A DNA stretch of 7,875 nucleotides from NCBI GenBank assembly GCA_023485185.1, contig JAMCZP010000108.1, positions 1-7,875 on the forward strand, read 5' to 3'. The position numbers were made by a program, and so were the translations under genes. Of this stretch, positions 1-6,985 are shown in pieces. The DNA is from Gammaproteobacteria bacterium. Lineage in GTDB: Bacteria; Pseudomonadota; Gammaproteobacteria; Pseudomonadales; Halomonadaceae. The notes under the pieces are model-generated. The model was not told the origin of the DNA. It made no database searches and saw only the letters and a list, made by a program, of their open reading frames with translations. Each line of letters starts with the position of its first letter. Position 1 is the stretch's first letter.

Positions 1-242
1 GCAGTGTCTTTCCGCTAGGCGAGCGACGCGATGAAGCCCCATGGAAGGGAGCACGTCCCTGCTTGCCCGATATGAAGCCAATCATTGGCCCGGCGCCAAG
101 GCACCCTGGCTTGTGGCTAGCCTTTGGTCATGGGCATCAAGGATTTACGTTAGGCCCTGCTACAGGTCAATTGTTGGCAGACATGATGGAAGGGCAGCCG
201 ACGGCCATTGACATGGCGCCGTTTCGCGCCGACCGCTTTTAG
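1..242 (+). CDS. DadA-like FAD-dependent amine/amino-acid oxidoreductase, C-terminal fragment
   Basis: Partial gene cut by the left window edge. The readable frame begins at base 3 and ends with TAG at 240-242, giving 79 residues. The family is the DAO/DadA type of FAD oxidoreductase, which oxidatively deaminates D-amino acids or related amines using FAD. The C-terminal signature is visible: a GARPCLPDMKPIIGPAP stretch (the conserved R-P-x-x-P-D-x-x-P-x-I-G-P pattern), then LWLAFGHGHQGFTLGPATG, the glycine-rich FAD-contacting segment, then a usual ending MAPFRADRF. The catalytic N-terminal Rossmann domain lies outside the window, so the substrate cannot be decided and no symbol is given. There is no sign of frameshift or decay in the visible part. 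The next gene starts 109 bases downstream and is functionally unrelated. Confidence 0.85.
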   Translation, partial: SVFPLGERRDEAPWKGARPCLPDMKPIIGPAPRHPGLWLAFGHGHQGFTLGPATGQLLADMMEGQPTAIDMAPFRADRF

Positions 243-280
243 AGATTCTCGTTATTTTTTGTGTCGAGGTTAATTAAAAC

Positions 281-295
281 GGGTGATATTTTGCT
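281..295 (+). promoter_or_regulatory. Possible sigma-54 (-24/-12) promoter ahead of the YjfB-type gene
   Basis: The bases show GG (281-282), ten bases, then GC (293-294) inside TTGCT (291-295), which fits the sigma-54 -12 element well. The -24 element keeps only the GG of the TGGCACG consensus. A start site near 306 would leave a leader of about 46 bases before the ATG at 352. No convincing sigma-70 pair or FliA (sigma-28) box was found in 243-351. Sigma-54 control of flagellar genes is common in gammaproteobacteria, which makes this plausible but not established. Confidence 0.25.
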
Positions 296-351
296 TAGGC
301 GGCGTCTCTTTGCTAGCTTGTAAGTACATTTGCATACCATGAGGTGGAAAT

Positions 352-561
352 ATGGATGTAGGCATTAGCAGTTCAGTGAGCGCATCGCTATATATGAATC
401 AGGCGCAAACTGCAGAACAGGCGCAAATGCAGGTGTTTAAAGAGGCATTAGACACCCAGGCCCAGCAGGTAACTGAAGTATTGGCCTCGGCAAATACTAA
501 TGATCAGCCGGATCTGGCTAAAGAAGGTACGATTGGAACGCAGGTTAATACCTTCGCATAG
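352..561 (+). CDS. YjfB-family putative motility protein (69 aa)
   Basis: Small protein resembling the YjfB family of putative motility proteins, whose biochemical role is unknown; Bacillus subtilis yjfB belongs to the motility sigma factor regulon. Features seen: an MDVGISSSVSAS start, a central helix-forming segment rich in Gln and Ala (about residues 17-45, containing VFKEALDTQAQQV), and a C-terminal part with Pro, Gly and a terminal V-N-T-F-A that fits the family's P-x-L-G-x-x-I-D-V-x-A-like ending. There is no signal peptide, membrane segment or cysteine. The start is supported by a strong Shine-Dalgarno GAGGTG at 341-346, five bases before the ATG. It stands alone: an unrelated oxidoreductase lies upstream and a strong terminator downstream, so it is likely monocistronic. 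No other flagellar gene is visible nearby. Confidence 0.75.
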   Translation: MDVGISSSVSASLYMNQAQTAEQAQMQVFKEALDTQAQQVTEVLASANTNDQPDLAKEGTIGTQVNTFA

Positions 562-595
562 CACTGATTGGTTATAAAACTTTGCCTAGCACGAT

Positions 596-624
596 AAAAC
601 GCTGACCTGTTCAGCGTTTTTTTT
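596..624 (+). terminator. Intrinsic terminator after the YjfB-type gene
   Basis: A perfect 10-bp stem pairs 596-605 (AAAACGCTGA) with 611-620 (TCAGCGTTTT) around the five-base loop CCTGT. The T run continues to 624, giving eight T in a row from 617. It lies 34 bases after the stop at 561 and separates that gene from prfC. Because both arms end in A and T runs, it could also work weakly on the opposite strand. Confidence 0.92.
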
Positions 625-659
625 GGTCTTTATTCAGGGCGCTAACCTTGACGCCAGCC

Positions 660-689
660 GCGACAAAAGTAGCCTCCAGGCGTTACAAT
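660..689 (+). promoter_or_regulatory. Candidate sigma-70 promoter for prfC
   Basis: GCGACA at 660-665 (four of six to TTGACA), an 18-base spacer, then TACAAT at 684-689 (five of six to TATAAT). It lies downstream of the 596-624 terminator, so prfC needs a start in this 158-base gap. A TTGACG at 648-653 is a better -35 hexamer but has no good -10 at the right distance. The predicted leader to the ATG at 783 is about 87 bases. It is a weak consensus call made by eye. Confidence 0.3.
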
Positions 690-732
690 TGCGGCATTGG
701 AAATTGCTCATGGCGCGGTGGCTAGTTAGTTA

Positions 733-754
733 ATAGCTGCTAATTGATAGCTGC
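733..754 (+). repeat. Short direct repeat ATAGCTGC in the prfC leader
   Basis: ATAGCTGC occurs at 733-740 and again at 747-754, 14 bases apart, in the untranslated leader of prfC. It may be a small local duplication or paired protein-binding half-sites on one face of the helix. No function can be assigned from sequence alone. Confidence 0.4.
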
Positions 755-782
755 GCTAAGACCACATAGTCGAAGAGGCATA

Positions 783-2372
783 ATGAAAGACACTCAACTA
801 GCCCGTGAAGCTGAACTTCGCAGGACGTTTGCTATTATTTCGCACCCCGATGCTGGTAAAACCACGATCACCGAAAAAATGCTGCTGTTCGGAAACGCGA
901 TCCAGCTTGCAGGCTCGGTTAAGAGTAAACGTAATGACCGCCATGCCACCTCTGACTGGATGAAAATGGAGCAGGAGCGGGGGATTTCGGTAACGACCTC
1001 GGTGATGCAGTTCCCCTATGGTGGACGTATCGTCAACCTGCTGGACACCCCTGGCCACGAAGACTTCTCTGAAGATACTTATCGTACGCTAACGGCCGTT
1101 GACTCCGCATTGATGGTGATCGACGGTGCCAAGGGCGTTGAGGATCGCACCATCAAACTGATGGAAGTTTGTCGTCTGCGTACCACACCGATTTTAACCT
1201 TCATCAATAAAATGGATCGTGATATCCGTGACCCGATTGAAGTCATGGATGAAGTCGAAACGGTATTGAACATCCAGTGTGCGCCCATGACCTGGCCGAT
1301 TGGCATGGGGCGTCATTTTAAAGGCGTTTATCACCTCTATAACGACGTGATTCATCTTTACACCCAGGGGCAGGGCAGCCGCATTCCTGATGATAAGCGC
1401 ATTGAAGGGCTTCATAACCCAGAGGTGGATGCCGCATTAGGAGAAGATCAGGCCGAAGAGCTGCGCATGGAAGTTGAACTGGTGCGTGGCGCTTCCCATG
1501 AGTTTGATCTTGAAGCGTATCGTCGTGGTGACTTATCACCGGTCTATTTCGGTACCGCCATGGGCAACTTTGGTGTGCGTGAGATGATGGATGGCTTTGT
1601 TGAATATGCGCCTCCTCCTCAGTCCCATGAAACTGACACACGAGAAGTCACTGCCAGCGATGAGCGGTTTACCGGATTTGTATTTAAAATTCAGGCCAAC
1701 ATGGACCCCAATCACCGTGATCGCATTGCTTTTTTGCGGGTGTGTTCGGGTAAATACGAAAAAAATATGAAGATGCGCCATGTGCGTATTGGCAAAGATG
1801 TAAAAATCGCCGATGCACTGACGTTTATGGCCTCCGACCGTTCTCAAGTGGAAGAGGCCTGGCCTGGCGACATTATCGGTCTGCACAACCACGGCACTAT
1901 TCAAATCGGTGATACCTTTACTGTGGGTGAGGATATGCGCTTTACCGGCATACCTCATTTTGCCCCCGAGCTCTTCAAGCGCGTACGACTCAAAGACCCG
2001 CTAAAAATGAAGGCGTTGCAAAAAGGCTTACAGCAGCTTTCCGAAGAGGGTGCGACCCAGGTCTTTATGCCAATGGATAACAATGACCTGATTCTTGGCG
2101 CCGTAGGTACCCTGCAGTTTGATGTGGTCGCTCACCGCCTGAAAGAAGAGTACAAAGTCGACTGCTTGTATGAAGGCGTGAATGTGCAAACCGCCCGCTG
2201 GGTCTACTGTGAAGATGCTAAAAAGTTTGAAGAGTTTAAGCGTAAAGCTAGCGCTAACCTGGCCATTGATGGCGGTGGCTACCTCACCTATATCGCGCCG
2301 ACCCGGGTTAACCTGCAGATGACCCAAGAACGCTGGCCAGATATTCGTTTCCAGCCCACCCGCGAGCACTGA
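783..2372 (+). CDS. prfC: Peptide chain release factor 3 (RF3)
   Basis: RF3 is the translational GTPase that recycles RF1 and RF2 from the ribosome after peptide release and takes part in post-peptidyl-transfer quality control; it acts in the cytoplasm. The product is 529 residues, the same as E. coli RF3. GTPase motifs are intact: G1 SHPDAGKTT (20-28), switch/G2 region [12 protein letters not shown] (67-78), G3 DTPGH (88-92), G4 NKMD (142-145). Translation-factor domain II and the RF3 C-terminal domain follow from roughly residue 300, ending FQPTREH. The start at 783 is chosen because [16 protein letters not shown] matches the family start and AAGAGG at 773-778 lies four bases upstream. An in-frame TTG at 744 would add 13 unlikely residues. 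The yjjV-like gene begins 17 bases downstream, probably in the same transcript. Confidence 0.97.
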   Translation: MKDTQLAREAELRRTFAIISHPDAGKTTITEKMLLFGNAIQLAGSVKSKRNDRHATSDWMKMEQERGISVTTSVMQFPYGGRIVNLLDTPGHEDFSEDTYRTLTAVDSALMVIDGAKGVEDRTIKLMEVCRLRTTPILTFINKMDRDIRDPIEVMDEVETVLNIQCAPMTWPIGMGRHFKGVYHLYNDVIHLYTQGQGSRIPDDKRIEGLHNPEVDAALGEDQAEELRMEVELVRGASHEFDLEAYRRGDLSPVYFGTAMGNFGVREMMDGFVEYAPPPQSHETDTREVTASDERFTGFVFKIQANMDPNHRDRIAFLRVCSGKYEKNMKMRHVRIGKDVKIADALTFMASDRSQVEEAWPGDIIGLHNHGTIQIGDTFTVGEDMRFTGIPHFAPELFKRVRLKDPLKMKALQKGLQQLSEEGATQVFMPMDNNDLILGAVGTLQFDVVAHRLKEEYKVDCLYEGVNVQTARWVYCEDAKKFEEFKRKASANLAIDGGGYLTYIAPTRVNLQMTQERWPDIRFQPTREH

Positions 2373-2389
2373 GGCTTAAATAGGTTGTC

Positions 2390-3163
2390 ATGCTGGTTGA
2401 TGCTCACTGCCATCTAGATTTTACCCAGTTCGATGATGATCGAACTGAGGTGTTTGACGCCGCTAAGGCAGTGGGCGTGGCCCACTTTGTGGTGCCCGGC
2501 ACTACTCGGTCGCGCTGGCAGCAAGTACTGGCGCTGGCTGAGCGTGCGGATACTTCGGCATGCCTTGGTCTTCACCCTTACTTTGTGGAGCAGCATCAAG
2601 AGGCGGATATTGCCGCCCTTGATCATGCGCTTGGTACCCATCCTGAGGTCGTTGCGGTAGGCGAATGCGGTATTGATGGGCGTTTTAGCGATACCCTTGA
2701 AGCCCAGTGGTACTACTTTGATGCTCAACTGGCGCTAGCCAAACAGTATGCGTTACCGGTCGTGGTTCACTGCGTTCACGCCAATGACCATGTGGCTAAG
2801 CGTCTTCGTCAGCTCAAGCTTCCCAAGGCTGGTCTTATTCATGCTTTTTCCGGCTCAATAGAGCAGGCAACTAAGTTTCTCGATTTAGGATTCAAGCTGG
2901 GGTTGGGTGGCGCGGTGACTTACGAGCGCGCCAGGCGCTTGCATCGAACGGTAGCAGCACTGCCTGACAATGCATTTGTGCTTGAAACCGATAGCCCCGA
3001 TATGCCGCTAAGCGGTTATCAGGGCATGCGCAATGAACCGTGCCGGATCAGTCAAATATGTGCAGTCGTCAGCAAGCTGCGCGGACAATCGGAAAACCAT
3101 GTGGCGGCGCAGAGCAGTGCCACCGCCACGCAGTTATTCGACTTGAACTTTACTAAGTGCTAG
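2390..3163 (+). CDS. yjjV: TatD-family metal-dependent hydrolase, YjjV type
   Basis: Predicted metal-dependent (TatD-type) deoxyribonuclease/phosphoesterase of the amidohydrolase-like TIM-barrel superfamily, 257 residues, the normal family size. All expected metal ligands are visible: the H-x-H pair at H6 and H8 (DAHCHLDF), E92 in GECGID, H127 in VVVHC, H151 in LIHAFSGS and D201 in ETDSPDMPL. The segments around GLGGAVTYERA, ETDSPDMPLSGYQG and the N-terminal DAHCHLDF resemble E. coli YjjV more than TatD or YcfH. TatD proteins are linked to 3'-5' exonuclease activity and DNA repair; the substrate of YjjV itself is not well defined. The GECGID variant has Cys where the family often has Ile. The ribosome-binding site is weak (TAGG at 2381-2384), and translation may depend on prfC just upstream. 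The gene ends seven bases from the convergent ygfZ. Confidence 0.93.
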   Translation: MLVDAHCHLDFTQFDDDRTEVFDAAKAVGVAHFVVPGTTRSRWQQVLALAERADTSACLGLHPYFVEQHQEADIAALDHALGTHPEVVAVGECGIDGRFSDTLEAQWYYFDAQLALAKQYALPVVVHCVHANDHVAKRLRQLKLPKAGLIHAFSGSIEQATKFLDLGFKLGLGGAVTYERARRLHRTVAALPDNAFVLETDSPDMPLSGYQGMRNEPCRISQICAVVSKLRGQSENHVAAQSSATATQLFDLNFTKC

Positions 3164-3170
3164 TCGTTAT

Positions 3171-4148
3171 TTAATGCTGGCCGTTGATAGTGATTGCCAT
3201 CTGTTCGGGGTCTAGGCGCTCAATCGCATAGGGCAGGGGCAAAAAGGTAACAGGTTCTCCCGCTAGAAAGACTGGCGTTGCTTCCTCGGCAATTTTAGTG
3301 CTCATAACCGCCAGCAATTCAATACTATCTTGTTCACTTGATGCAAACGCCACTACTTCGCCTACCGATTTATCCTCGCCATTCACAAGGCTAGCGCCTA
3401 TCTCCGCTAGCGCCGTGCTCTTCACGCTAGCGCGCATCAAGCGTTTCTTCACCTGGCCCCGAAAATGCGCGCGGGCGACGACTTCTTGGCCGGTGTAGCA
3501 GCCCTTTTTAAAGCTAATGCCGCCGAGTGCTTCCCAGTTGAGCATTTGCGGTAAGAAGTGATCCTGCTGCGCATCGGTTACCCAGGCTAAACCGCTGCGA
3601 ATATCTTCAAGTTGCCATGCGCTGCGGCTCGCCTCGTCATCCTTAGCCGCTGCAACTGAGCCATTGGATTCGGCTTCGAAACAGAACAGCCAGCGAGGTG
3701 TCTCACCGGGGTAACGTAAAACACAGGCGTCGGCATTGGTGGTATGAGTTGCTGGTTGCTGGGGGAGGGCTAGGCCGAGCTGGTCAGCCAACGTTTGGGC
3801 ATCATCATTAGCGCCGACGAAAATAACGCCCGGTTGAGGGAGTAGTTCAGCCCGGTAGAAGGCAGCGAATTTTTTAAGATGATTGGCTAAGCTGTCTATT
3901 AAGGTTGTGCTCAGCAGTAGGCGAAAGTGGTCATCGCCTAGGCGCAGTAACTGAGCATTGGCCAGCATTCGCCCTTTTGGCGTACAGAAACAGGTAAGCG
4001 GAGCAAAGAGACCATTCGCTAAACTGACCTGGGCGCTGGTTTGACCCTGCAGGAACTTTTCGGCATCCGCACCTTTCACATCCAAAGCGGCTAAGTGAGT
4101 AAGGCGGACGCTGCCAAAAGGGGCGCTAGGGGAAGTGGCGGTCGCCAT
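3171..4148 (-). CDS. ygfZ: Folate-binding protein YgfZ, Fe-S protein maintenance factor
   Basis: YgfZ is a GcvT-like, tetrahydrofolate-binding protein that helps keep Fe-S enzymes such as the tRNA methylthiotransferase MiaB active, mainly under oxidative stress; it is cytosolic. The product has 325 residues, close to the 326 of E. coli. The family signature KGCYTGQE is at residues 215-222, with the invariant Cys at 217, followed by VVARAHFRGQVKKRL. The N-terminal LQGQTSAQV (33-41) and FCTPKGRMLANAQLL (54-68) segments also fit the family. The start is supported by an AGGAG Shine-Dalgarno (4154-4158 on this strand) five bases before the ATG. Residues 130-175, rich in Ala, Thr, Ser and Glu, look like a variable surface loop. 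The gene is divergent from the HMA-like/osmC unit and convergent with yjjV. In E. coli the neighbour is sdhE, which is not seen here. Confidence 0.95.
   Translation of the reverse strand: MATATSPSAPFGSVRLTHLAALDVKGADAEKFLQGQTSAQVSLANGLFAPLTCFCTPKGRMLANAQLLRLGDDHFRLLLSTTLIDSLANHLKKFAAFYRAELLPQPGVIFVGANDDAQTLADQLGLALPQQPATHTTNADACVLRYPGETPRWLFCFEAESNGSVAAAKDDEASRSAWQLEDIRSGLAWVTDAQQDHFLPQMLNWEALGGISFKKGCYTGQEVVARAHFRGQVKKRLMRASVKSTALAEIGASLVNGEDKSVGEVVAFASSEQDSIELLAVMSTKIAEEATPVFLAGEPVTFLPLPYAIERLDPEQMAITINGQH
3390..3433. repeat. Three closely spaced GCTAGCGC copies inside ygfZ
   Basis: The octamer GCTAGCGC is found at 3390-3397, 3406-3413 and 3426-3433. The first two copies extend to GCTAGCGCC. 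They encode different residues (Gly-Ala-Ser, Ala-Leu-Ala and Arg-Ala-Ser regions) and sit in more than one reading frame, so the cluster is not a simple protein repeat. A further copy of the octamer lies in prfC at 2247-2254. The hexamer core GCTAGC is palindromic. Confidence 0.6.
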
Positions 4149-4168
4149 AAAAACTCCTGATGAAATGA

Positions 4169-4197
4169 ATAATACGCGGTTAGTTAAATACGCTAGT
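4169..4197 (-). promoter_or_regulatory. Weak candidate promoter for ygfZ
   Basis: On the minus strand TATTAT (4169-4174 on the plus strand; five of six to the -10 consensus) lies 17 bases from a poor -35 at 4192-4197. A start near 4162 would leave only about 14 bases of leader, just enough for the AGGAG at 4154-4158. The poor -35 falls on the inverted repeat at 4193-4203, which would suit an activator-assisted promoter. Confidence 0.2.
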
Positions 4198-4203
4198 TAC
4201 TAG
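4193..4203. promoter_or_regulatory. Inverted repeat CTAGTTACTAG in the ygfZ/HMA divergent region
   Basis: A perfect five-base inverted repeat, CTAGT and ACTAG around a single central T, sits in the 150-base region between two divergent genes. The size and place fit a small operator, but at five bases per arm chance is not excluded and no known regulator site is recognised. Confidence 0.25.
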
Positions 4204-4223
4204 GTGCGGGCAGGGGGTGCTGA

Positions 4224-4251
4224 TTGCAAGGCACCATTAGCGTGCTAGACT
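4224..4251 (+). promoter_or_regulatory. Candidate sigma-70 promoter for the HMA-like/osmC unit
   Basis: TTGCAA at 4224-4229 and TAGACT at 4246-4251 each match the sigma-70 hexamers in four of six positions, with a 16-base spacer. A start near 4258 gives a leader of about 40 bases before the ATG at 4299. It may also serve uvrB and nei, because no intrinsic terminator is visible between these genes. Confidence 0.4.
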
Positions 4252-4298
4252 CTTTGCCTTGTATCAGTTTTGCATAGGTCAATAGGCAGGGACACAGA

Positions 4299-4496
4299 AT
4301 GGCGCAGCAATCGTTAACATTTCAGGGTGTAAAAACGGTCGATCAAGTTAACAAAATTACCACAGCATTGATGATGCTTGAAGGCGTTGATAGTGCCGAA
4401 GTGGGTCGTTATGGGGCGGATGTTGACGGCAGGGCGAAGCGAGAAACCCTCATAAACGCGATAGAAAAACTTAAATTAGGCATAAAGGTATTCTAA
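4299..4496 (+). CDS. Small HMA-fold-like protein lacking the CxxC metal site (65 aa)
   Basis: The protein reads like a single heavy-metal-associated domain (beta-alpha-beta-beta-alpha-beta): strand QSLTFQG (4-10), helix TVDQVNKITTALMML (13-27), EGVDSAEVGRYG (28-39, matching the family's GV-x-x-a-x-V strand), a second helix RETLINAIEKL (48-58), and strand GIKVF at the end. In classical HMA proteins the loop after the first strand carries GM-x-C-x-x-C; here the corresponding stretch is GVKTVDQV and the protein has no cysteine, so it should not bind copper in that way. It might be a protein-interaction or regulatory domain. The start is supported by AGGGA at 4288-4292, six bases before the ATG. 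The stop overlaps the osmC start in TAATG, indicating translational coupling. The fold call is by eye, and function is unknown. Confidence 0.7.
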   Translation: MAQQSLTFQGVKTVDQVNKITTALMMLEGVDSAEVGRYGADVDGRAKRETLINAIEKLKLGIKVF

Positions 4497-4903
4497 TGCA
4501 CCCACCGATTACTGTGATTAGTGAGCGCAACCACGCTTTTAGGCAGCGGGTGGTGGTTGAAGGCTTAGAAGATCTTTACGCAGATGTACCCAAAGTGGTG
4601 GGTGGCGAGGATAGTGCGCCAGACCCTCACGATTACTTCGATATTGCATTGGGTACCTGCAAGGCGATTACAGTACAAATGTACGCTAAACGCAAAGAGT
4701 GGCCGCTTGAAGGTATTACTGTGACGGTGCGGCGAGATGATAGTCAGGAAAAAAAGGGCCTCTACAAGTTAGAGGTGGCATTAGAACTTCACGGTATTGA
4801 TGATCCTGAACAGCGTGCCAGGCTTGAGGATATTAGCCATCGCTGCCCCATCCAGCGATTGATGACTGACTCCACGGTCGAGATTGCTACGCGTCTTGTT
4901 TAG
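4496..4903 (+). CDS. OsmC-family protein
   Basis: OsmC/Ohr-family proteins are small cytosolic thiol peroxidases that reduce organic hydroperoxides through a Cys pair. This one has 135 residues, the usual size. The two expected cysteines are present: C55 in ALGTCKAITVQMYA, at the start of the long central helix, and C117 in SHRCPIQRLM. The N-terminal strand RQRVVVEG (16-23) supplies arginines of the type that activate the peroxidatic Cys. The GTCKAI and CPIQ context is closer to the broad OsmC/YhfA-like group than to canonical Ohr, so peroxidase activity is inferred and the substrate is open. AAAGG at 4484-4488, seven bases before the ATG, is a fair ribosome-binding site, and the ATG overlaps the preceding stop (TAATG). 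uvrB begins 53 bases downstream with no hairpin terminator between. Confidence 0.88.
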   Translation: MHPPITVISERNHAFRQRVVVEGLEDLYADVPKVVGGEDSAPDPHDYFDIALGTCKAITVQMYAKRKEWPLEGITVTVRRDDSQEKKGLYKLEVALELHGIDDPEQRARLEDISHRCPIQRLMTDSTVEIATRLV

Positions 4904-4956
4904 GTCAGTTTGGTTTAGCTTTATGTGGTTAAGTTTCCCCCTTTTTAGGAGTAACA

Positions 4957-6981
4957 ATGAGCAAAGCCTTTCGGTTGCAGTCAAAATTTCAGCCTGCTGG
5001 CGATCAGCCTGCCGCCATTAAAGGGCTGATCAGTGGCCTGGAATCAGGGCTTGCCCATCAAACACTGCTTGGGGTAACAGGGTCGGGTAAAACGTTTACC
5101 ATGGCCAATGTGGTCGAACAGCAGCAGCGTCCCACCATTGTGATGGCGCCCAATAAAACCCTGGCGGCACAGCTTTACGGGGAGTTTAAGTCATTTTTTC
5201 CCGATAATGCGGTGGAGTATTTTGTTTCCTACTACGACTACTACCAGCCAGAAGCCTATGTGCCCTCTTCGGACACCTTTATCGAGAAAGATGCTTCGAT
5301 AAATGACCATATCGAGCAGATGCGCCTTTCAGCCACCAAAGCACTGCTCGAACGACGTGACGCGCTGATTGTGGTGTCAGTCTCGGCAATTTATGGCCTA
5401 GGTGACCCGGATCAATACCTCAAGATGCGTCTACATTTCACCCGGGGTGAATTGATTGATCAGCGTGCCTTCCTGCGCCGTTTGGCCGAGCTGCAATATA
5501 CCCGCAATGATATGGATTTCCGTCGCGGTACTTACCGGGTACGCGGGGATGTGATCGATATTTTCCCCGCCGATTCGGATGAGGAAGCGGTCCGCGTGGA
5601 GCTATTTGACAGTGAGATCGACACGATTCGTCTATTCGACCCGCTAACCGGTGCCGTTCGCGGTGAAGTCCCGAGGATGACCATCTATCCGAAGTCGCAT
5701 TATGTGACACCGCGTGAAACCATCTTAGGCGCCATTGACGCAATCAAGGGCGAGCTAAAAGAGCGCTTAGAGTGGATGCGTAAGCATGATCGACTAGTTG
5801 AAGCGCAGCGCCTGGAACAGCGAACGCTTTACGATATTGAGATGATGCTGGAGCTGGGTTACTGCAACGGCATTGAAAACTACTCCCGCTATCTTTCAGG
5901 CCGTGCGCCAGGGGAGCCGCCGCCGACGTTCTTCGACTACTTGCCCGATGACGCACTACTGTTTATTGATGAGTCCCACGTTAGCGTTCCGCAAGTCGGC
6001 GGTATGTATAAAGGGGATCGCTCTCGCAAAGAGACATTGGTGGAGTATGGCTTCCGGCTGCCCTCCGCACTGGATAACCGGCCAATGAAGTTTGAGGAGT
6101 GGGAGTCGATTTCCCCGCAAACTATTTTTGTCTCCGCTACCCCAGGCCCCTATGAAGCTGATCACGCCAGCCAAACCGTTGAGCAGGTGGTGAGGCCAAC
6201 CGGATTACTGGATCCTGAGATTGAAGTGCGGCCTGCCAGTACCCAAGTGGATGATCTGCTGTCAGAGATCGGTTTGCGTACCGCTGTCGGTGAGCGAGTC
6301 CTGGTGACTACGCTGACCAAGCGAATGTCCGAAGACCTAACCGAGTATTTTGACGAGCATGGTATACGTGTACGCTATTTACACTCGGATATCGATACCG
6401 TTGAGCGCGTCGAGATAATCCGCGATTTACGTCTGGGTAAGTTCGATGTGTTAGTGGGCATCAACTTGCTACGTGAAGGCCTGGATATTCCCGAAGTCTC
6501 GCTGGTGGCGATTTTAGACGCAGACAAAGAGGGCTTTTTGCGCTCTGAACGCTCCTTGATCCAAACCATCGGTCGAGCGGCTCGTAATGCCCATGGTAAA
6601 GCTATTCTATACGGCGACCGCATTACCGATTCCATGCGTAAAGCGATGGATGAAACCGAACGGCGGCGCACGAAACAGACCGAGCACAACTTAGAGCATG
6701 GTATTACCCCGACAACCGTGACGCGTTCAGTGGCTGATATCCTTGAAGCGGCTCAGGCGCCGGGTAAAAAGAGCAGCCGTCGGCGTGGCAATGAGCGCAA
6801 GGTGGCAGAAAGTGCGGCCGAGTATGATTTATCTACTATGAGCAAGCATGATCTGCTGGGCGCTATTAGCAAGCTTGAAGATGCGATGTTTGAAGCAGCG
6901 CAAAACCTGGAGTTTGAAGAGGCTGCACGGCTGCGTGATCAGCTTCACCAGATGAAAGAAAAACAGCTGATGTTGGGCTAA
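4957..6981 (+). CDS. uvrB: UvrABC excinuclease subunit B
   Basis: UvrB is the damage-verifying helicase-like subunit of nucleotide excision repair; it is loaded by UvrA and recruits UvrC for the dual incision. At 674 residues it is close to E. coli UvrB (673). Walker A is GVTGSGKT (39-46, K45). The beta-hairpin that clamps DNA is [12 protein letters not shown] (92-103), with Y92, Y93, Y95, Y96 and Y101 present. Walker B/DESH is at 338-341, FVSATPG at 391-397, and helicase motif [10 protein letters not shown] at 536-543. The C-terminal UVR domain (about 634-669, [23 protein letters not shown]) that contacts UvrC and UvrA is intact. AGGAG at 4947-4951, five bases before the ATG, is a strong ribosome-binding site and fixes the start. 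No AT-rich LexA box is seen upstream. nei follows after four bases. Confidence 0.98.
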   Translation: MSKAFRLQSKFQPAGDQPAAIKGLISGLESGLAHQTLLGVTGSGKTFTMANVVEQQQRPTIVMAPNKTLAAQLYGEFKSFFPDNAVEYFVSYYDYYQPEAYVPSSDTFIEKDASINDHIEQMRLSATKALLERRDALIVVSVSAIYGLGDPDQYLKMRLHFTRGELIDQRAFLRRLAELQYTRNDMDFRRGTYRVRGDVIDIFPADSDEEAVRVELFDSEIDTIRLFDPLTGAVRGEVPRMTIYPKSHYVTPRETILGAIDAIKGELKERLEWMRKHDRLVEAQRLEQRTLYDIEMMLELGYCNGIENYSRYLSGRAPGEPPPTFFDYLPDDALLFIDESHVSVPQVGGMYKGDRSRKETLVEYGFRLPSALDNRPMKFEEWESISPQTIFVSATPGPYEADHASQTVEQVVRPTGLLDPEIEVRPASTQVDDLLSEIGLRTAVGERVLVTTLTKRMSEDLTEYFDEHGIRVRYLHSDIDTVERVEIIRDLRLGKFDVLVGINLLREGLDIPEVSLVAILDADKEGFLRSERSLIQTIGRAARNAHGKAILYGDRITDSMRKAMDETERRRTKQTEHNLEHGITPTTVTRSVADILEAAQAPGKKSSRRRGNERKVAESAAEYDLSTMSKHDLLGAISKLEDAMFEAAQNLEFEEAARLRDQLHQMKEKQLMLG

Positions 6982-6985
6982 CGGC

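Noticed and set aside
263..289. FliA (sigma-28) flagellar promoter before the YjfB-type gene
   Set aside because: A GATA core is present at 285-288 but nothing like TAAAGTTT is found 11 bases upstream.
648..675. TTGACG at 648-653 as the -35 of a prfC promoter
   Set aside because: At 16-18 bases downstream there is only TAGCCT or worse, so the pair is weaker than GCGACA/TACAAT.
744..782. Upstream in-frame TTG start that would lengthen prfC by 13 residues
   Set aside because: The added residues do not resemble RF3, and the ATG at 783 has a purine-rich ribosome-binding site and gives exactly the family length of 529.
1536..1958. 140-codon open frame on the minus strand inside prfC, plus similar open frames opposite uvrB and nei
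   Set aside because: They lie opposite well-conserved genes, show no recognisable protein motif and have no good ribosome-binding site; they are antisense shadows.
4806..4821. CTG-N10-CAG match to the LexA box pattern upstream of uvrB
   Set aside because: The ten-base centre is GC-rich rather than alternating A/T, and the site lies inside osmC coding sequence about 140 bases from the uvrB start.
4904..4956. Terminator or separate promoter between osmC and uvrB
   Set aside because: No stem followed by a T run and no acceptable -35/-10 pair was found; the CCCCCTTTTT tract alone is not enough.
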